Below the pieces are notes generated by a model. It made no database searches and was not told where the DNA came from. It worked only from the letters and a program-made list of their open reading frames with translations. From assembly GCF_000265205.3 (NCBI RefSeq), contig NC_018000.1:2542001-2606000 (forward strand): 64,000 nucleotides of DNA. Direction: 5' to 3'. Of the stretch, positions 1 through 10,800 are shown piece after piece (position 1 is the first letter of the stretch; each line of letters begins with the position of its first letter). The position numbers and the translations under genes are program-made. The DNA comes from Sinorhizobium fredii USDA 257. GTDB lineage: Bacteria > Pseudomonadota > Alphaproteobacteria > Rhizobiales > Rhizobiaceae.

Positions 1-383
1 ACGCGGCCGGGATGGTTCTCGATGGTGGGGTTCGCGATACAGCTGATATTGGCAAGCTTGGGTTTCCGACCTTTTGCACAGGCCCCGCGGCACCCGCGAA
101 CCTCGTCGCACATCATGCGGCGGACATGAATCAGCCGATCGCCTGCGGCGGCGTCGCCGTCTACCCCGGAGACATCATCTTCGGCGACAGCGAGGCAGTC
201 ATTGTCATTCCGCGAGAATATGTCAACGAAATCGCCGACGAAGCCATCGCCATAGAAGAGCAGGAGGAATTCCTCAAAGCTGAAATCGAGTCAGGCAAGC
301 CGACGCTTGGGGTCTACCCGCCAAACGCCGAGACACTAGAGCGATACGACTTTTGGCGAAAGTCGCGTTCAGCGGCTGTGTGA
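1..383 (+). CDS. RraA-family protein, C-terminal part (5' end outside window)
   Basis: The reading frame is open from base 3, so the gene starts before the window; the first in-window ATG (12) is internal. The visible residues contain the RraA-family core, a GMVLDGGVRD segment followed by ACGGVAVYPGDIIFGD, where family members bind a divalent metal and an oxoacid or RNase E. In soil bacteria most such proteins are HMG/CHA-type aldolases or oxaloacetate decarboxylases rather than RNase regulators; the annotation 'dimethylmenaquinone methyltransferase' used for this family is historical. The tail ends in a helical stretch and a basic terminus. Substrate cannot be told from this fragment. Confidence 0.85.
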   Translation, partial: AAGMVLDGGVRDTADIGKLGFPTFCTGPAAPANLVAHHAADMNQPIACGGVAVYPGDIIFGDSEAVIVIPREYVNEIADEAIAIEEQEEFLKAEIESGKPTLGVYPPNAETLERYDFWRKSRSAAV

Positions 384-752
384 CGGATGCACCAGCATTT
401 TTGGCTCGAAGACGGATCGTCACTCATGGTCATCGGCAGGTGTTTGCCAATTTCGGCGCACTTCAAATTGGTTTGGCACAGCGTGGTTATCCATAGGAGC
501 CAGCACTTGGTAATGATCGAAAGAAGGCCGAGTATCGCTTTTTGCGGCCGACATGCTGGGTGGAGTGGCTGCCCTTTTAGGTCTGAGGACATCGGGTCGA
601 TGCGATTGCCGTGCTAAACCTTCCCGTGGTTACCGTATTGAGCGGTTCCACCGAACTCGAACTTGTCGGCATTTGCTGGTAGACAGCACGATAGATCAGA
701 GGGCACGAGCCTTGAAGCTGTGCTCGGTGCGGATGCCGCGGGGACGGCTCTG
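384..752. other. No gene recognised
   Basis: About 370 bases between the RraA-family gene and the frameshifted hypothetical gene. Open frames here are short, cysteine- and tryptophan-rich and look like chance frames. No repeat, RNA gene or clear promoter was recognised. Confidence 0.5.
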
Positions 753-1219
753 ATGACTACTGGCGCCAAGGATGACGGCATATGCGACGACGATCTCGAC
801 TGGCTATGGCATGACAACCGCATCTACGGGATACGGTTCGATATCGGTGATCCCGAAAAGCAGGATTGGCGCAGCGACCTGGTGTTCGACATCGCCTTCA
901 TCGCCGAGTGCCTTTGCGAAGCTTCTGGAAAAGCTTCCGCGTAGCGCCAGCGACGCTGACGTTTCACGATGTCGCTGATCTGCAGCTTTCCATAGATCAC
1001 GGCGACAGTGACGGTAGAACCGCGATGAGTGAACTGTCGATCGACAGGGCAACGCGCGAGCGATTGGCGCGACCATTCGGGTTTTGGCGTTGGACGATCA
1101 GCTTGAACTCGCCTCCAGGCGGCAAGATCGCGTTCTGTGCCAGCGGGTACTCTCAAGAGCTTCGAGCCGATCCGCGCGTTGTGAGGGAGCAACGCCTACC
1201 GCGCGGCGATCGCTGTTAA
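753..1219 (+). pseudogene. Conserved hypothetical protein split by a one-base frameshift
   Basis: Two adjoining frames read as one protein. From ATG 753 the frame gives MTTGAKDDG... followed by a DDLDWLWHDNRIYGIRFDIG segment and ends in a stop near 944. The protein-like sequence continues in another frame (FRVAPATLTFHDVADLQL and onward, with a FWRWTISLNSP segment) to the stop at 1217-1219. Adding one A to the A4 run at 929-932 joins them into about 155 residues. The acidic, tryptophan-rich composition resembles small rhizobial hypothetical proteins I cannot name. No function is proposed. The break could be real decay or a base-calling error, as similar breaks occur at 5.5, 15.5, 22.7 and 43.9 kb. 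Confidence 0.6.
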
Positions 1220-1440
1220 GCCCCGCGAGGGTCCGGCAATCGTGATGAGGCCGTCGCGATTTCTTGATCGATCAATGCGGAAAGATCATTCCAGAGGGGC
1301 AGAACCAGCCCGACATGGCGCCCGATGTCGATGATCTCCTGATAAGCGATCGGCGTGATCGCGGCTCGAGCGTTGCAGAGAAGTGGAACGCAGGCGTTGA
1401 AGCCATCGATGCTACCCTGACTTGAGGATGCTACTTGACA
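1216..1440 (-). pseudogene. Possible 3' remnant of an unknown gene
   Basis: On the minus strand a frame without a start codon gives a protein-like C-terminus (segments GSIDGFNACVPLLCNARAAI and PIAYQEIIDIGRHVGLVLPL, then WNDLSALIDQEIATA) ending at a stop at 1216-1218, convergent with the gene on the plus strand. The alternating hydrophobic and acidic pattern suggests former coding sequence. Not recognised; may be chance. Confidence 0.25.
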
Positions 1441-1551
1441 TGCACGTTCTGATTTGGTAGCCGGCGAAAGAGGGCGGTTACACCGGGGCGATGACTATGA
1501 TGGAATGAATCCGATCAACTGGGTCGGAGTCGCCAAGGCCGGAGTATTCGG

Positions 1552-4500
1552 TTGACACGGATAGGAACAGACTTCCCCCTCTCTTTGATCCTGCGCACGT
1601 CGGCGCTCAATCGCGAAGCAGAAACGAAGTTTCGTTCGTTGCTGCGCAATGGCGCTTCGGTGAAAGCGTCGCCCGTGCCACAGGCGCCACAGCGCACCAA
1701 CGCCCCAGCAGAGATCGAAGCGGCGATCACGAAAGCACAGGCGTCGCAGCGCCATGCGGAAATGTTGCACAAACCGTTTGGAAGGAAGCAGCCGGGAAGC
1801 GACCCGACGGCCTGGAACCTCTACGCTGCGCAGAAGGCTATCGCCAATCAGGACATGGCAAAGGCCGAACAGGCGATCGCGGCCGGTTTGCGGCGGCTTT
1901 ACCGCGGCGACGCCAGAAATGCAGGCGTCACCGAAGCTGCCGTCCACGAGATCGCCTATCGATACCGTGACGATCCGCAGATTCAGCGGATCGTCGCCAA
2001 GGCGTTCGAGACGGCCAAAACGGAAACGCCCACCCAGCGCGCGACAAATGAGAAGCTTCATGAGGTCAATCGGGCCGGTGACAAGCTCGATGCACTGCTT
2101 GCCGACAAGGCTGACAAGAAGCCGGTTTCCGACAGGGATCTGCAGGCCGCCTCCGATGATCTCGACGCGCGGCGCAAAGAGCTGCTGGCGGCAGCGACAA
2201 AAGAGCTCGAGGACACCTATAAGGGGCTGCCAACCACAGTTCTGCTCAAGGACCTCGACCCGCTGGGCTATGCGCAGCGCCTGGTCTACGACCGCTACCT
2301 CAGTGATCCGGAACTGAAGAACGCGACCGATGCGGCTCGCATCATCCGCGAAGTCGGCGAGGCTCCGGAAGAGAACCGAATGCAGAAACTCGGCGAGCTG
2401 ACGCCCAAGTCGCTCGATCCGACTGTTCGCCGCGTCGTGATGAGCGATCCGCGAGTACAGAAGGTGATCGACAATTATGTCGCCAACGCCAAGACGCAGG
2501 TCGACCAGACCTACCAGAAGGAAGGGACCCTGCCGGCGGCGGCCAAGCTGCGCGAGGTGGTCGATCCGAAAAAGAATCCGGCGGTGACGCCGGAGATTTC
2601 GGCGCGCATCATCAACGAGGCGTTGCCTGGAACGATCACCGATATCGTCAAGGATATCAGCCCGGGGGGAAGCACCCGGTGGTCAAATGATGTGAGAATG
2701 GGCACGGTTCAGGTCGATATCAACCGTGTGGCTGTCGATTTTTCGGCAGCGGTTGATTTCGCAGCTGCAGGCTCAGACCCGATCAATAGCCGATGGGATT
2801 CCGATTCGATCCGGAATGCCGTCCAGGGAATCGGCCACCTCGTCGCCACCATTCCGAACGCACCGCTTCAGATGATGGGCTTCCAGGAGGCGGTGGCTAA
2901 TGGCCATGTGACGCTGGCGCTGGAAACCATAACGCAGATCAAGAACCTCGACCGCGGCGACCTACCCCCTGGCAAAGACTTCGATATTTTCGAACATAAC
3001 AGGGGCGCGATCCTCGACCGTATGCTGCTTGCAGTAGAGCAGGGCCTCGGGCAGTTCCAGAAGAATACCAAGACCGAACTCGAGGGTGTTCAAAAGAACC
3101 TCTCGCCTTTCCTGGTGCCGACAGATCGCTACGGCACCGCGATGACCGAGGAACAGTTGCGGGCCGGCATCGAGGCGCTGGGCAAGAACAATCCAAAGAT
3201 CGTCGAGACGATCGGCCAAGACCGTAAGAAGCTGGACGATCTCGGCTATCGACTGATCCGTTCTAGTGAGGCCGTCCAGTTCTACCGCAACGAACTCGGC
3301 GGGTTAGATGGCTACAAGGAAGTCGACGGCGCGCGCGTGAACCTGATGAACCAACAAGAAACGGCGAGCGCCCTCTTCCTCAGTGACTCGGCCACCCGGC
3401 GGGTCGCGACTCAGGCCGCCCGCAAGATGCTCGGCGACTCCTGGGAAGCGGCCGGTGCTCCGCTGCCGCAAAAATACGGCCTCGGGGCACAGTTTTTAGG
3501 GGATTTCACCGAGTTCCTGGCGGAAACCTACGTCGTAAAGGGCGTCGCGGGGGGTGTGAACGTCCCCGGCGTTCAGGCATCGCGCGTCGCGCATTTGCCC
3601 GCGCTGGCCGGTCCCGCCATATTTGCCGTCGGTGGTGGCCTGCAGGCTGCGCTGACCGCCTATCTTTACGACAACGTCAAGTTCGACCAGGACCAGCAGT
3701 GGCGCAAGCCGATCTTGCTCGGACTGGTCGGCGGCTTCGCCGCCTTCCACCTGGCCGAAGCGGGCATGGCGATGGCGCGCTTGCGCCCGCATATGTTCGA
3801 TCAGTTGCCCCGGCTGCGCGACGCTTTGGCCGAAAATGCGCCTTGGATCTACGTGGAGCCCGGCAGCAAGCGCGACATGATGACTCGTGCAGTAGTTGAG
3901 GCGACCACGCCGCTGGTCGGCACTTTGGCTGGGATGATGGCCGTCGCTTTCGTCTGGGACGCGTCGGGCGTCTGGTACAACGCAGGCAAAGACAACGTCA
4001 AAGCATGGACACATGGCGCTAATCTCGCAAGCGATACAATCCTGCTGCGTTTGCAGACACGCGAACTGGCGAAGAAAATCCTCGAATCGCCAATGCTGCG
4101 CAACGAAGTCTACAAGAAAGTCCTCGGCAAGCTGGCCACGAGCAAGGGGCTAGACCTCATCGAACGGGCGTTGTTCAGGATCCCGATCCTCGCTTCCAAC
4201 CCGATCGGCTGGCTTGTCAATATCGGCTATTTGACGACAACGATCGTCAATTGGGCGGTCGACCAGAACCGCTCGCAGAACAAGCTGGAAGGCCTCGAGA
4301 AGACCTTCCTGATGGGCGCGGGTATCACGGAACCGCAGGCCGAGGTGCTGAAGAGGCACGGCTGGTGGACAGGCAGTTCCCAAGCGAACGGCTTCGCGTT
4401 CGCCTATCATTTGATGGGCGGTGATCCGGAGAAATTCATCGACTACGTCAACGGCATCCCGCCGGACAAGTTTGAAGATACCATGAAGGCGGCCGCTGGT

Positions 4501-5157
4501 CTCTCTCCGGAGAATGGCGGAGAGGTGCCGTATTCGCAGCCCGGCGTGGCGTTGCTCCGATTGCCGCCCGATCCGTCCCGGGTCAACGTCCAGCTCTATT
4601 CCAACATCAAATATGACGCGGAGAAGAAACGCTGGGAAGACCCTGCCACCGGAATGGTTCTTCGAGATGGCGACGAGCGCTGGCGCTACGATCACGATCT
4701 CGGCGTGCCACCGGTCACTGTCGAACATGGTTCGGGCAGGCGAGCCGTCTACGAGTACGATCCGAGGACCCACGTCACCGAACCGAGAGTGACCTCGATG
4801 CCGATCAGGCCGCTCAGCATTGAAGGCCTAAAAAATTGGCTGAACGCGCACGGTGTGCCGGGTCCACATCACATGGACGTCGTGCCGCTGAAACCGGCGA
4901 AACCGCTTGAACCGGCGCCCCCTCCAGTCGATAGGCTGAACGTTTATGAGGTCAAGCGGGGCGACAGCATCTACAGGATCGCTGGGAACGATCATCTCAT
5001 CGTCGACGAGATCTACCGCCTTAACCCCTGGCTGGATGACAGGCTCGAGCAATGGTCGCAGCTCGGAGGCGGGACGCGCGGTCGGAATCCAAATGAGCTC
5101 GTAGTGGGAGACAAGCTAACGCTGCCGGAGGGCTACAAAGTCGAACACACAGGATAG
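1552..5157 (+). CDS. Large LysM-domain protein with central membrane segments (1201 aa)
   Basis: Unrecognised giant protein. The first 600 residues are mostly charged helices without obvious repeats. Hydrophobic segments lie at about residues 685-706, 722-742, 788-802 and 885-902, enough to insert in or cross a membrane. The C-terminus (about 1128-1197) is a LysM domain: YEVKRGDSIYRIAGNDH, then RLNPW, then NELVVGDKLTLPEG, the usual peptidoglycan- or chitin-binding fold. No Sec signal peptide is seen. The TTG start at 1552 has GGAG seven bases upstream. A 16-codon frame from ATG 1505 ends across this TTG, so the start could lie upstream if a frameshift is present. With the 2562-aa protein at 7831, which has LysM at the other end, it frames a LysR/azoreductase pair. 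A cell-envelope or exported-effector role is inference only. Confidence 0.8.
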   Translation: MTRIGTDFPLSLILRTSALNREAETKFRSLLRNGASVKASPVPQAPQRTNAPAEIEAAITKAQASQRHAEMLHKPFGRKQPGSDPTAWNLYAAQKAIANQDMAKAEQAIAAGLRRLYRGDARNAGVTEAAVHEIAYRYRDDPQIQRIVAKAFETAKTETPTQRATNEKLHEVNRAGDKLDALLADKADKKPVSDRDLQAASDDLDARRKELLAAATKELEDTYKGLPTTVLLKDLDPLGYAQRLVYDRYLSDPELKNATDAARIIREVGEAPEENRMQKLGELTPKSLDPTVRRVVMSDPRVQKVIDNYVANAKTQVDQTYQKEGTLPAAAKLREVVDPKKNPAVTPEISARIINEALPGTITDIVKDISPGGSTRWSNDVRMGTVQVDINRVAVDFSAAVDFAAAGSDPINSRWDSDSIRNAVQGIGHLVATIPNAPLQMMGFQEAVANGHVTLALETITQIKNLDRGDLPPGKDFDIFEHNRGAILDRMLLAVEQGLGQFQKNTKTELEGVQKNLSPFLVPTDRYGTAMTEEQLRAGIEALGKNNPKIVETIGQDRKKLDDLGYRLIRSSEAVQFYRNELGGLDGYKEVDGARVNLMNQQETASALFLSDSATRRVATQAARKMLGDSWEAAGAPLPQKYGLGAQFLGDFTEFLAETYVVKGVAGGVNVPGVQASRVAHLPALAGPAIFAVGGGLQAALTAYLYDNVKFDQDQQWRKPILLGLVGGFAAFHLAEAGMAMARLRPHMFDQLPRLRDALAENAPWIYVEPGSKRDMMTRAVVEATTPLVGTLAGMMAVAFVWDASGVWYNAGKDNVKAWTHGANLASDTILLRLQTRELAKKILESPMLRNEVYKKVLGKLATSKGLDLIERALFRIPILASNPIGWLVNIGYLTTTIVNWAVDQNRSQNKLEGLEKTFLMGAGITEPQAEVLKRHGWWTGSSQANGFAFAYHLMGGDPEKFIDYVNGIPPDKFEDTMKAAAGLSPENGGEVPYSQPGVALLRLPPDPSRVNVQLYSNIKYDAEKKRWEDPATGMVLRDGDERWRYDHDLGVPPVTVEHGSGRRAVYEYDPRTHVTEPRVTSMPIRPLSIEGLKNWLNAHGVPGPHHMDVVPLKPAKPLEPAPPPVDRLNVYEVKRGDSIYRIAGNDHLIVDEIYRLNPWLDDRLEQWSQLGGGTRGRNPNELVVGDKLTLPEGYKVEHTG

Positions 5158-5191
5158 CGGACTGCTTGACCCCAAAAAATCCTCCCTTGGA

Positions 5192-5220
5192 TACGTCGCA
5201 AGCTGCGGACTTGCGACGTA
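5192..5220. repeat. Perfect 11-bp inverted repeat after the 1201-aa gene
   Basis: TACGTCGCAAG (5192-5202) and CTTGCGACGTA (5210-5220) pair perfectly around a 7-base loop, 35 bases after the stop of the LysM gene. There is no T-run on the plus strand, but on the minus strand the hairpin is followed after a few bases by a run of six T. It could end transcription from either side. The rest of 5221-5437 holds no gene I can support. Confidence 0.5.
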
Positions 5221-5437
5221 ACTACAGGTGCATTGGGCGCAATCGCTCCACCGGACTTCGCCGGATGCTTACCCGGCGTCGCGCTGTTCCAGTCGCCGAC
5301 CTGCGGCTTTGCCTGCCTGCATGCGAGGTCGTTTCCATGCTGAAGACGACCGCACCAATCGCGATCCGCCTTTGTGGTGCTCGGCGTGGTCGAAGTCTTC
5401 CTGCACTGGAAGGAGCGCGGCCGGCCTGATCCTAGAT

Positions 5438-6343
5438 CTAGGAACGGGTGAACGAAGTTATCCGAACCCTTTCTAACACTAAGCGGTATCTTCTCGAGAA
5501 GAGGGGGCAGTGCCCCGGATCATGTCCGCCAATGTCCGCACTGCGCCGAAAGACCTTGGCCTCATTCACGGCAATCAAAAACTCAGCATCGGGAAGAACA
5601 GGTAGGCCGACTTCTGGTCCTAGTTCGACCAATCCGCCACAGAGCGAGCTGCGTGGCAGGGGTGTCACGGCCAAGCCTGCAAGCGCGGCAGCTCGAACAC
5701 CAGCGATGCTCGGGCTAGTGTAAGCGATCCGCCATGGCCGCTGACTCTCCGCCAGCGACTCGATCGCAGCTTCGCGGTATGGGCATGGCTCTGGGAAAAA
5801 TGCGAGCGGAATTGGCTCCGGGGACACAATTCTATCGTGTTCGGCGAATGCCCAGACGAGCGGCTCCCGCCAGAGCCGCCATCCGCGGCCCTCGCCACGA
5901 CAGCGGCTGCCAATCACCACATCAAGGCGCTCATCGTCGAGTGCTGTGAACAGGTTCGTCGGTATTCCGACATCAACTTCGAGGAGTACTTCAGGATGCA
6001 ATGCCTTGAACCGCCGTAGGGTGCGTGGGAGCCAGGTGCTCGCAAGATCCTCCGACGCCCCAATCCTGACCTTGCCGACGAACCGCGAAGCAGCGACACC
6101 GGCATGAGCATCTTCGTTAAGACGCAGAATGGCGCGCGCGTAGCCCAACAGCCTTTCGCCTTCGGGGGTGAGGGCGACTGAGCGTGTGCTCCGGGTCAGC
6201 AACTGACATCCGGCCTGATCCTCCAGACGCCTTATTTGTGCACTCACGGCTGACTGAGTAAGGTGAAGCCGCGCCGCGGCGCGGCTGAATCCGCCGTCCT
6301 CGGCCACTGCCACGAAGCAGCGCAGTTGTTCTAACTTGAACAT
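5438..6343 (-). CDS. LysR-family regulator with frameshifted C-terminus
   Basis: The N-terminus is a typical LysR winged helix (FSRAAARLHLTQSAVSAQIR, residues about 19-38), followed by an effector-binding domain. It is divergent from the azoreductase gene and is probably its regulator. From residue about 250 the frame gives an unusual arginine-rich tail (VFRRSADIGGHDPGHCPLF). In the next frame the same DNA reads SFGAVRTLADMIRGTAPSSR and stops at 5479-5481, which is the kind of C-terminus LysR proteins normally have. One extra base near 5550-5558 explains this. The native gene is therefore probably 5479-6343; the effector pocket is nearly complete either way. Confidence 0.8.
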   Translation of the reverse strand: MFKLEQLRCFVAVAEDGGFSRAAARLHLTQSAVSAQIRRLEDQAGCQLLTRSTRSVALTPEGERLLGYARAILRLNEDAHAGVAASRFVGKVRIGASEDLASTWLPRTLRRFKALHPEVLLEVDVGIPTNLFTALDDERLDVVIGSRCRGEGRGWRLWREPLVWAFAEHDRIVSPEPIPLAFFPEPCPYREAAIESLAESQRPWRIAYTSPSIAGVRAAALAGLAVTPLPRSSLCGGLVELGPEVGLPVLPDAEFLIAVNEAKVFRRSADIGGHDPGHCPLFSRRYRLVLERVRITSFTRS

Positions 6344-6346
6344 TCA

Positions 6347-6377
6347 GGTCACCTATCGCGAATCGTTCTAAGTGACC
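6347..6377. promoter_or_regulatory. Candidate LysR operator between lysR and azoreductase
   Basis: The 150-base divergent intergenic region holds an inverted repeat GGTCAC (6347-6352) / GTGACC (6372-6377) with 19 bases between arms, just upstream of the LysR start. LysR proteins usually bind dyads in such divergent regions. The assignment is inference from position and symmetry. Confidence 0.35.
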
Positions 6378-6493
6378 GCACTTTAATTCGTTGGTGTCTG
6401 CAAAACACCGCTCCTATGGTCCCCCAAACAGTTCACTGCGCCAACCGCAATCGAACTGGTGCGTCGACCAAGCAAGGACCAGGGAGGCAGATC

Positions 6494-7129
6494 ATGACAA
6501 GCTTGCTTTACGTGGAATGCTCGCCCCGCAAACAGCGCTCGGCGTCAATCGAAGTCTCGCAGTCATTTCTTGACGCCTATCAGGAAAAGCATCCGGGGAG
6601 CACGGTCCAACAGATGAACCTGTGGAATACGGACCTGCCTGAGTTCGACGAAGAGGCCATGGCCGCAAAATATACTGGACTGAGCGGTGGAGTACGAACG
6701 TCTTCTCAAGAGGCCGCCTGGGATAGAATAAAGCAACTCGCGCAACCTTTTTCAGCTGCCGACAAGATCCTGTTTGCCGTGCCGCTATGGAACTTCAGCA
6801 TTCCCTACAAGTTGAAACACCTTATTGATTTGATCTCGCAAAAGGACGTCCTTTTCAACTTCGATGAGAATGGCTTTACAGGCCGCCTCACCGGAAAGAA
6901 AGCAGCAGTTATTTATGCGCGCGGGCTCGATTATTTTTCGAGCTCGACGGCGACTCCCCAAGCAGGCTATGACTTTCAACGGCCCTACATGGAGATGTGG
7001 CTGAATTTCATCGGCATCAGCGATATCAGCACGATCATCGTTGAGAAGACCCTTTATGGAGCGGAAATCGATACGCAGGCGAGAGAGAATGCCAAGAGAG
7101 AGGCAGCAATGCTTGCAAGGGAATTCTAG
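6494..7129 (+). CDS. azoR: FMN-dependent NADH-azoreductase (AzoR family)
   Basis: A 211-residue flavodoxin-fold protein. The N-terminus LLYVECSPRKQRSASIEVS matches the AzoR phosphate-binding loop, and VPLWNFSIPYKLKHLIDLIS is the hallmark FMN/dimer segment of the family; a YARGLDYF segment follows near residue 140. AzoR enzymes are cytoplasmic homodimers that reduce quinones and azo compounds by a two-electron ping-pong reaction, and are often induced by quinones or thiol stress. ATG 6494 is chosen because AGGGAGG lies six bases upstream; the frame is open further upstream but without protein-like sequence. Divergently arranged with the LysR gene, its likely regulator. Confidence 0.92.
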   Translation: MTSLLYVECSPRKQRSASIEVSQSFLDAYQEKHPGSTVQQMNLWNTDLPEFDEEAMAAKYTGLSGGVRTSSQEAAWDRIKQLAQPFSAADKILFAVPLWNFSIPYKLKHLIDLISQKDVLFNFDENGFTGRLTGKKAAVIYARGLDYFSSSTATPQAGYDFQRPYMEMWLNFIGISDISTIIVEKTLYGAEIDTQARENAKREAAMLAREF

Positions 7130-7531
7130 GTTCTAGCAGGGTAGGGTGCAGGGGCCGGTGCAGAGCCAAGCCACGGGCACTCGCCTTTTTTTAGCTTAGG
7201 CTACTTATTGCGATGCCTGTGCGTGAGGGAACGGCATCATGCATTGTTATGCCGTGCTGCCTTGGCACCCGCATTTCACAGGCGACATGAACAAAGCGAG
7301 ATAACTACCGCTAGGTTGCCGACATCCTGGAAACGACAGGTTCAAGTCAAGCAACGCTAATAAGTCCCCTGTTCAAGTTCTTTCGAAAATGTGCAGTAAC
7401 TAATAGTTGTGGCAAACTCTTTTCATCTTGCAAAACGTGTCGTATGGGGTGCACCGCAGAGAGCTGAATACAGCAGACGCCTCTAGGTAGGCGCAACTCC
7501 ACCACGATTGACGCACGCAGGGGAGGTAAGC
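7130..7531. other. No gene recognised
   Basis: About 400 bases between the azoreductase and the next possible small gene. It contains a run of seven T at about 7186-7192 shortly after the azoreductase, possibly part of a weak terminator, but I found no good stem before it. Nothing else recognised. Confidence 0.5.
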
Positions 7532-7747
7532 ATGGCGTTCACTTTGGAGGCCGTCGGCCAAAGGTTTCGGTCGAATGACGCGAGCACCAAGCGTGAGATG
7601 ACGGCTTTACAGGCGCTCGGTGGCAACGAGGCTTACGGGAGACCTCCCGTCCCTGACGGCGTGGACACCAGTTCTCGTATGTTGCCTGGACGTTTCGATC
7701 CGAAGCTCGCCCAACGTCCATCCCTGCTTCGGGCCAAATGCCTGTGA
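7532..7747 (+). CDS. Small hypothetical protein (71 aa)
   Basis: ATG 7532 is preceded by a strong ribosome-binding site, GGGGAGGT at 7520-7527. The product starts MAFTLEAVGQRFRSNDASTK and has no recognised domain. It ends 83 bases before the TTG of the 2562-aa LysM gene, so it could be a short leader gene of that transcript. The second half looks less protein-like, so it may be a remnant. Confidence 0.35.
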   Translation: MAFTLEAVGQRFRSNDASTKREMTALQALGGNEAYGRPPVPDGVDTSSRMLPGRFDPKLAQRPSLLRAKCL

Positions 7748-7830
7748 CCGGCTCGTGCTGGTCACCATCAAACTAAAGATGATGCATAAGTCAGAGGAAC
7801 CCAGGCGGTGGTCGGGGCGGAGGTGATTTC

Positions 7831-10800
7831 TTGACGTTCAACATTGGTCGCATCGCGAGATTTTTCCGCAGTATCGAAAATCTGCAGAAGGCGCCGTCGG
7901 CGCAGGTATCGACATCCAAAAGCACCTATACCGTGCGCAACGAGCAGACGCCGCAGACAATCGCCAAGGTGCTTGGCCACCGCGATGGTGGGCGCGCTAT
8001 CGCTGCGGCTAACGACTTGCGCCTGGATCAGAAGCTCGAGGCAGGTGTTGTTCTCGTCATTCCCAAACTTGAAGCCGCTGCGGAACCACCCGAGGCAAAG
8101 TTCGACAGATTAATTGCGGCTCAGAAAAAAAAGTTTGAAGCGAATGGATACGAGTATCAAATCAAAATAGTCGAGCCAACCAGCGACAATGGTGACGTCA
8201 GAACAGTAAAAATCGTCGATCAGTCCAACGGTAAGGTCATTGCCGCCCACTATGAAGATTTCCAACATGGCGCAACCACGTCGAAGTTCAATGAGGATGG
8301 AACGGGGATAACGGAAATCAAGTATAGCGACGGCGCAAGCAGCCGCACCGTCAGCGATGCAAAGACCGGTGAGACAACAACGCGCGTCGAGGATCCAAAG
8401 CTTGGGAAGGCCACGGAGAGGGTCTCGTTCAACGGCTATACGCTGACGACCGCTGCGGACGGCACTTCAACGCTGCTCAAGGAAACCGACGACACGCGAC
8501 TGACCCTCAAGCCGGGGACGCCTGAATTGTCGCTGGCGCAAACGCTGCTGAAAATGAATCCAAACAGCAACGATCCCGCCAAGGCGAAAGAAGGTATCGT
8601 CGCCAAGACGGCCATAGATGCGATGCTGCTTGGTCAGAACTATAATGAGTTGGATGCAGCAGCGAAAGCAGCATCGAAAGAGACGAAGGCGGCGATTGAG
8701 AAATACGGCGTCGGCCAAACGACGCAACCGACGGAGCCCAAGGCGCCATCCGGCAAGGAATGGGTCCAGGTTGGCGGCCTCTGGATGGATCCCGAGGTCG
8801 CCAGGGCCATGGCTGCGGAGAACACAGCGGCAGCGAGCCTGATCGAGACGCAGGCAAAGATCGATCAGGCGACTGAGCAACTGAACGTCTACGCTCTCGA
8901 TCCCGCCTACAGTACGGCTATTAGGGCTTCAACGAAGATTCTTGACGAGGCCTTGGCCCCACATGACCTGCGTTGGGAGAAACCCGCACCCTTGGGTACA
9001 CTCAAGCAGGCCCGGCAAAGGCTTTCTGTGGCCGACAAACAGGTCGTGGCAGCCAGTGGGACGTCAAAAGAGTATGCCGAAGCCGAGCGCCTGACCCGCG
9101 AGGCCGTGGCCAAGACTGGGACATTGCCCCCTCCCATAGCAAAGGGCGGAACGTACGTTTCCGCGCCCGGTTACAACAGGGGCGAGGCGATCGTTGATCG
9201 AAACGCGAAAAAGGCTGAAGTCGATGATCTCTTTGCCCGGGCGAATACCTATACTGCCAGGGGCGACCAGTCTTTCGCCGACTACCTGGTCGGCATGAAG
9301 CAGCAGCGGCTTGATGCCACCAAGCCTGCTACGACTGAGAACAAAAAAGCCAGACAGGAACTCGATAACGCCCTGAAGCAGCAGAAGCAGGCGAGCGAGA
9401 ATGTGCGCGCCGGCGAGACATACGGGATCTACTACAGCGCCAACAAGCAGCTGACGGCCCTGCAGCAAAAGGCGGAGGGCACAAAGCAGAAAATCATCGC
9501 CGAACATCGGAAGGATTACCCTGATCTACACGATTGGGAAAAGGAGTACACAACCTATGGCGGGGATTATCTTGGCAAGATCCAGAAGCAGGACGTCGTC
9601 GAGGATCCAAAAGACCACCAACTATATCTTGAGACGACCTATGAGCACGGCGACCCGAAGCGAGTTCAGCTGACATTCGCACGCAATGACAAGAGGGTGA
9701 GCGGCGAGCTTAAGGATCGCGAACTCAATAAGGAATGGCAAAATATTGTCGAAGGTCCGGAGAGTCTTTGCGGGGCAGGCAGCCTCGAAGCAGCGCAGAA
9801 AGCCGCCATTTCTGCGATGGAAGACATCAAAAAGATCGAGATCAACAATCTTGATCTACAGCTAGAAGCGCTTCGCACTGATATTCCGCAGCTGAAAAAA
9901 GCTCGTGACGATGCTCTTGCCAAGTATGGCGGAAGGAGGCCGGAACCGTCTTCCGGCACCACCAGCAATGGAACAGAGCCGCCCGCCCTTAATGGCGCTC
10001 AAGCCCCAGCCCAGCAATCGGAACACCCGGAGGTCTCCAATGCGCAACGTGCTTTGGATATGGCGATCGCTCAGGAAGATTCGACCGAACGCGCGCTCGA
10101 AGAAGCCCGTCAGGCACGCAACCGGCTCGATTTCGCCCTGAGTCAGCCCATCAAGCTGCTTGTTGACGCAGCGTCGGATTCATACGGAAAGGACTCCGAA
10201 TACGCCTATCTCGACAAGCGACGTCAGCAAGCTCTTGGCGAGTATCAGCTGAAGATTGAGGATCTTTACCATGGCGGTTACACAGAACACTTCAAAGTCG
10301 CCAAAACGGGTGAAGGTCTTGATACTACGGTGGCCGGCGTGTTCGGGCTCGAGGTCGGCAGTGATGCCGACACGGTAGGCAAAATTACAGCGGAAATTCG
10401 CGAAATCGGCGGCGACTCCGCTCAATACAAAATCATTCCGATGTTCCACGTGAGCGAGCAAGAGGGCAGCCAACAGACAGCGTTAATCGCGGTAAAAGAG
10501 AGTGACGCCAGAGTCTATTATGTTGATGTGACCGGCAAGAAGTTCGAAAGCCTCGGCGATTTCCAGGACAACAACAGTCAGTTCGCAGAAGGCGACCGGC
10601 TTGTCGTGCCCCGCGGTCTCGACATGAGACGTGGTCGCGACTCGACAATTCCGCTCGAGGTCGTCGACGCGCGCAACTTCACTGTTACAGAAAAAGTGAT
10701 TGATCCGGTCGTCGGGAGCGTCACATCAGTGGCAGCAGTTGCTTCCTTTGTGCCGCCGTTAACGCCGGTCGCGGCCCCTGTGGCGATGACTGGGGGTGCA

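Noticed and set aside
5166..5429. An 87-aa plus-strand frame after the 1201-aa gene
   Set aside because: It starts inside the hairpin region, has an Arg/Leu-rich chance composition and no ribosome-binding site.
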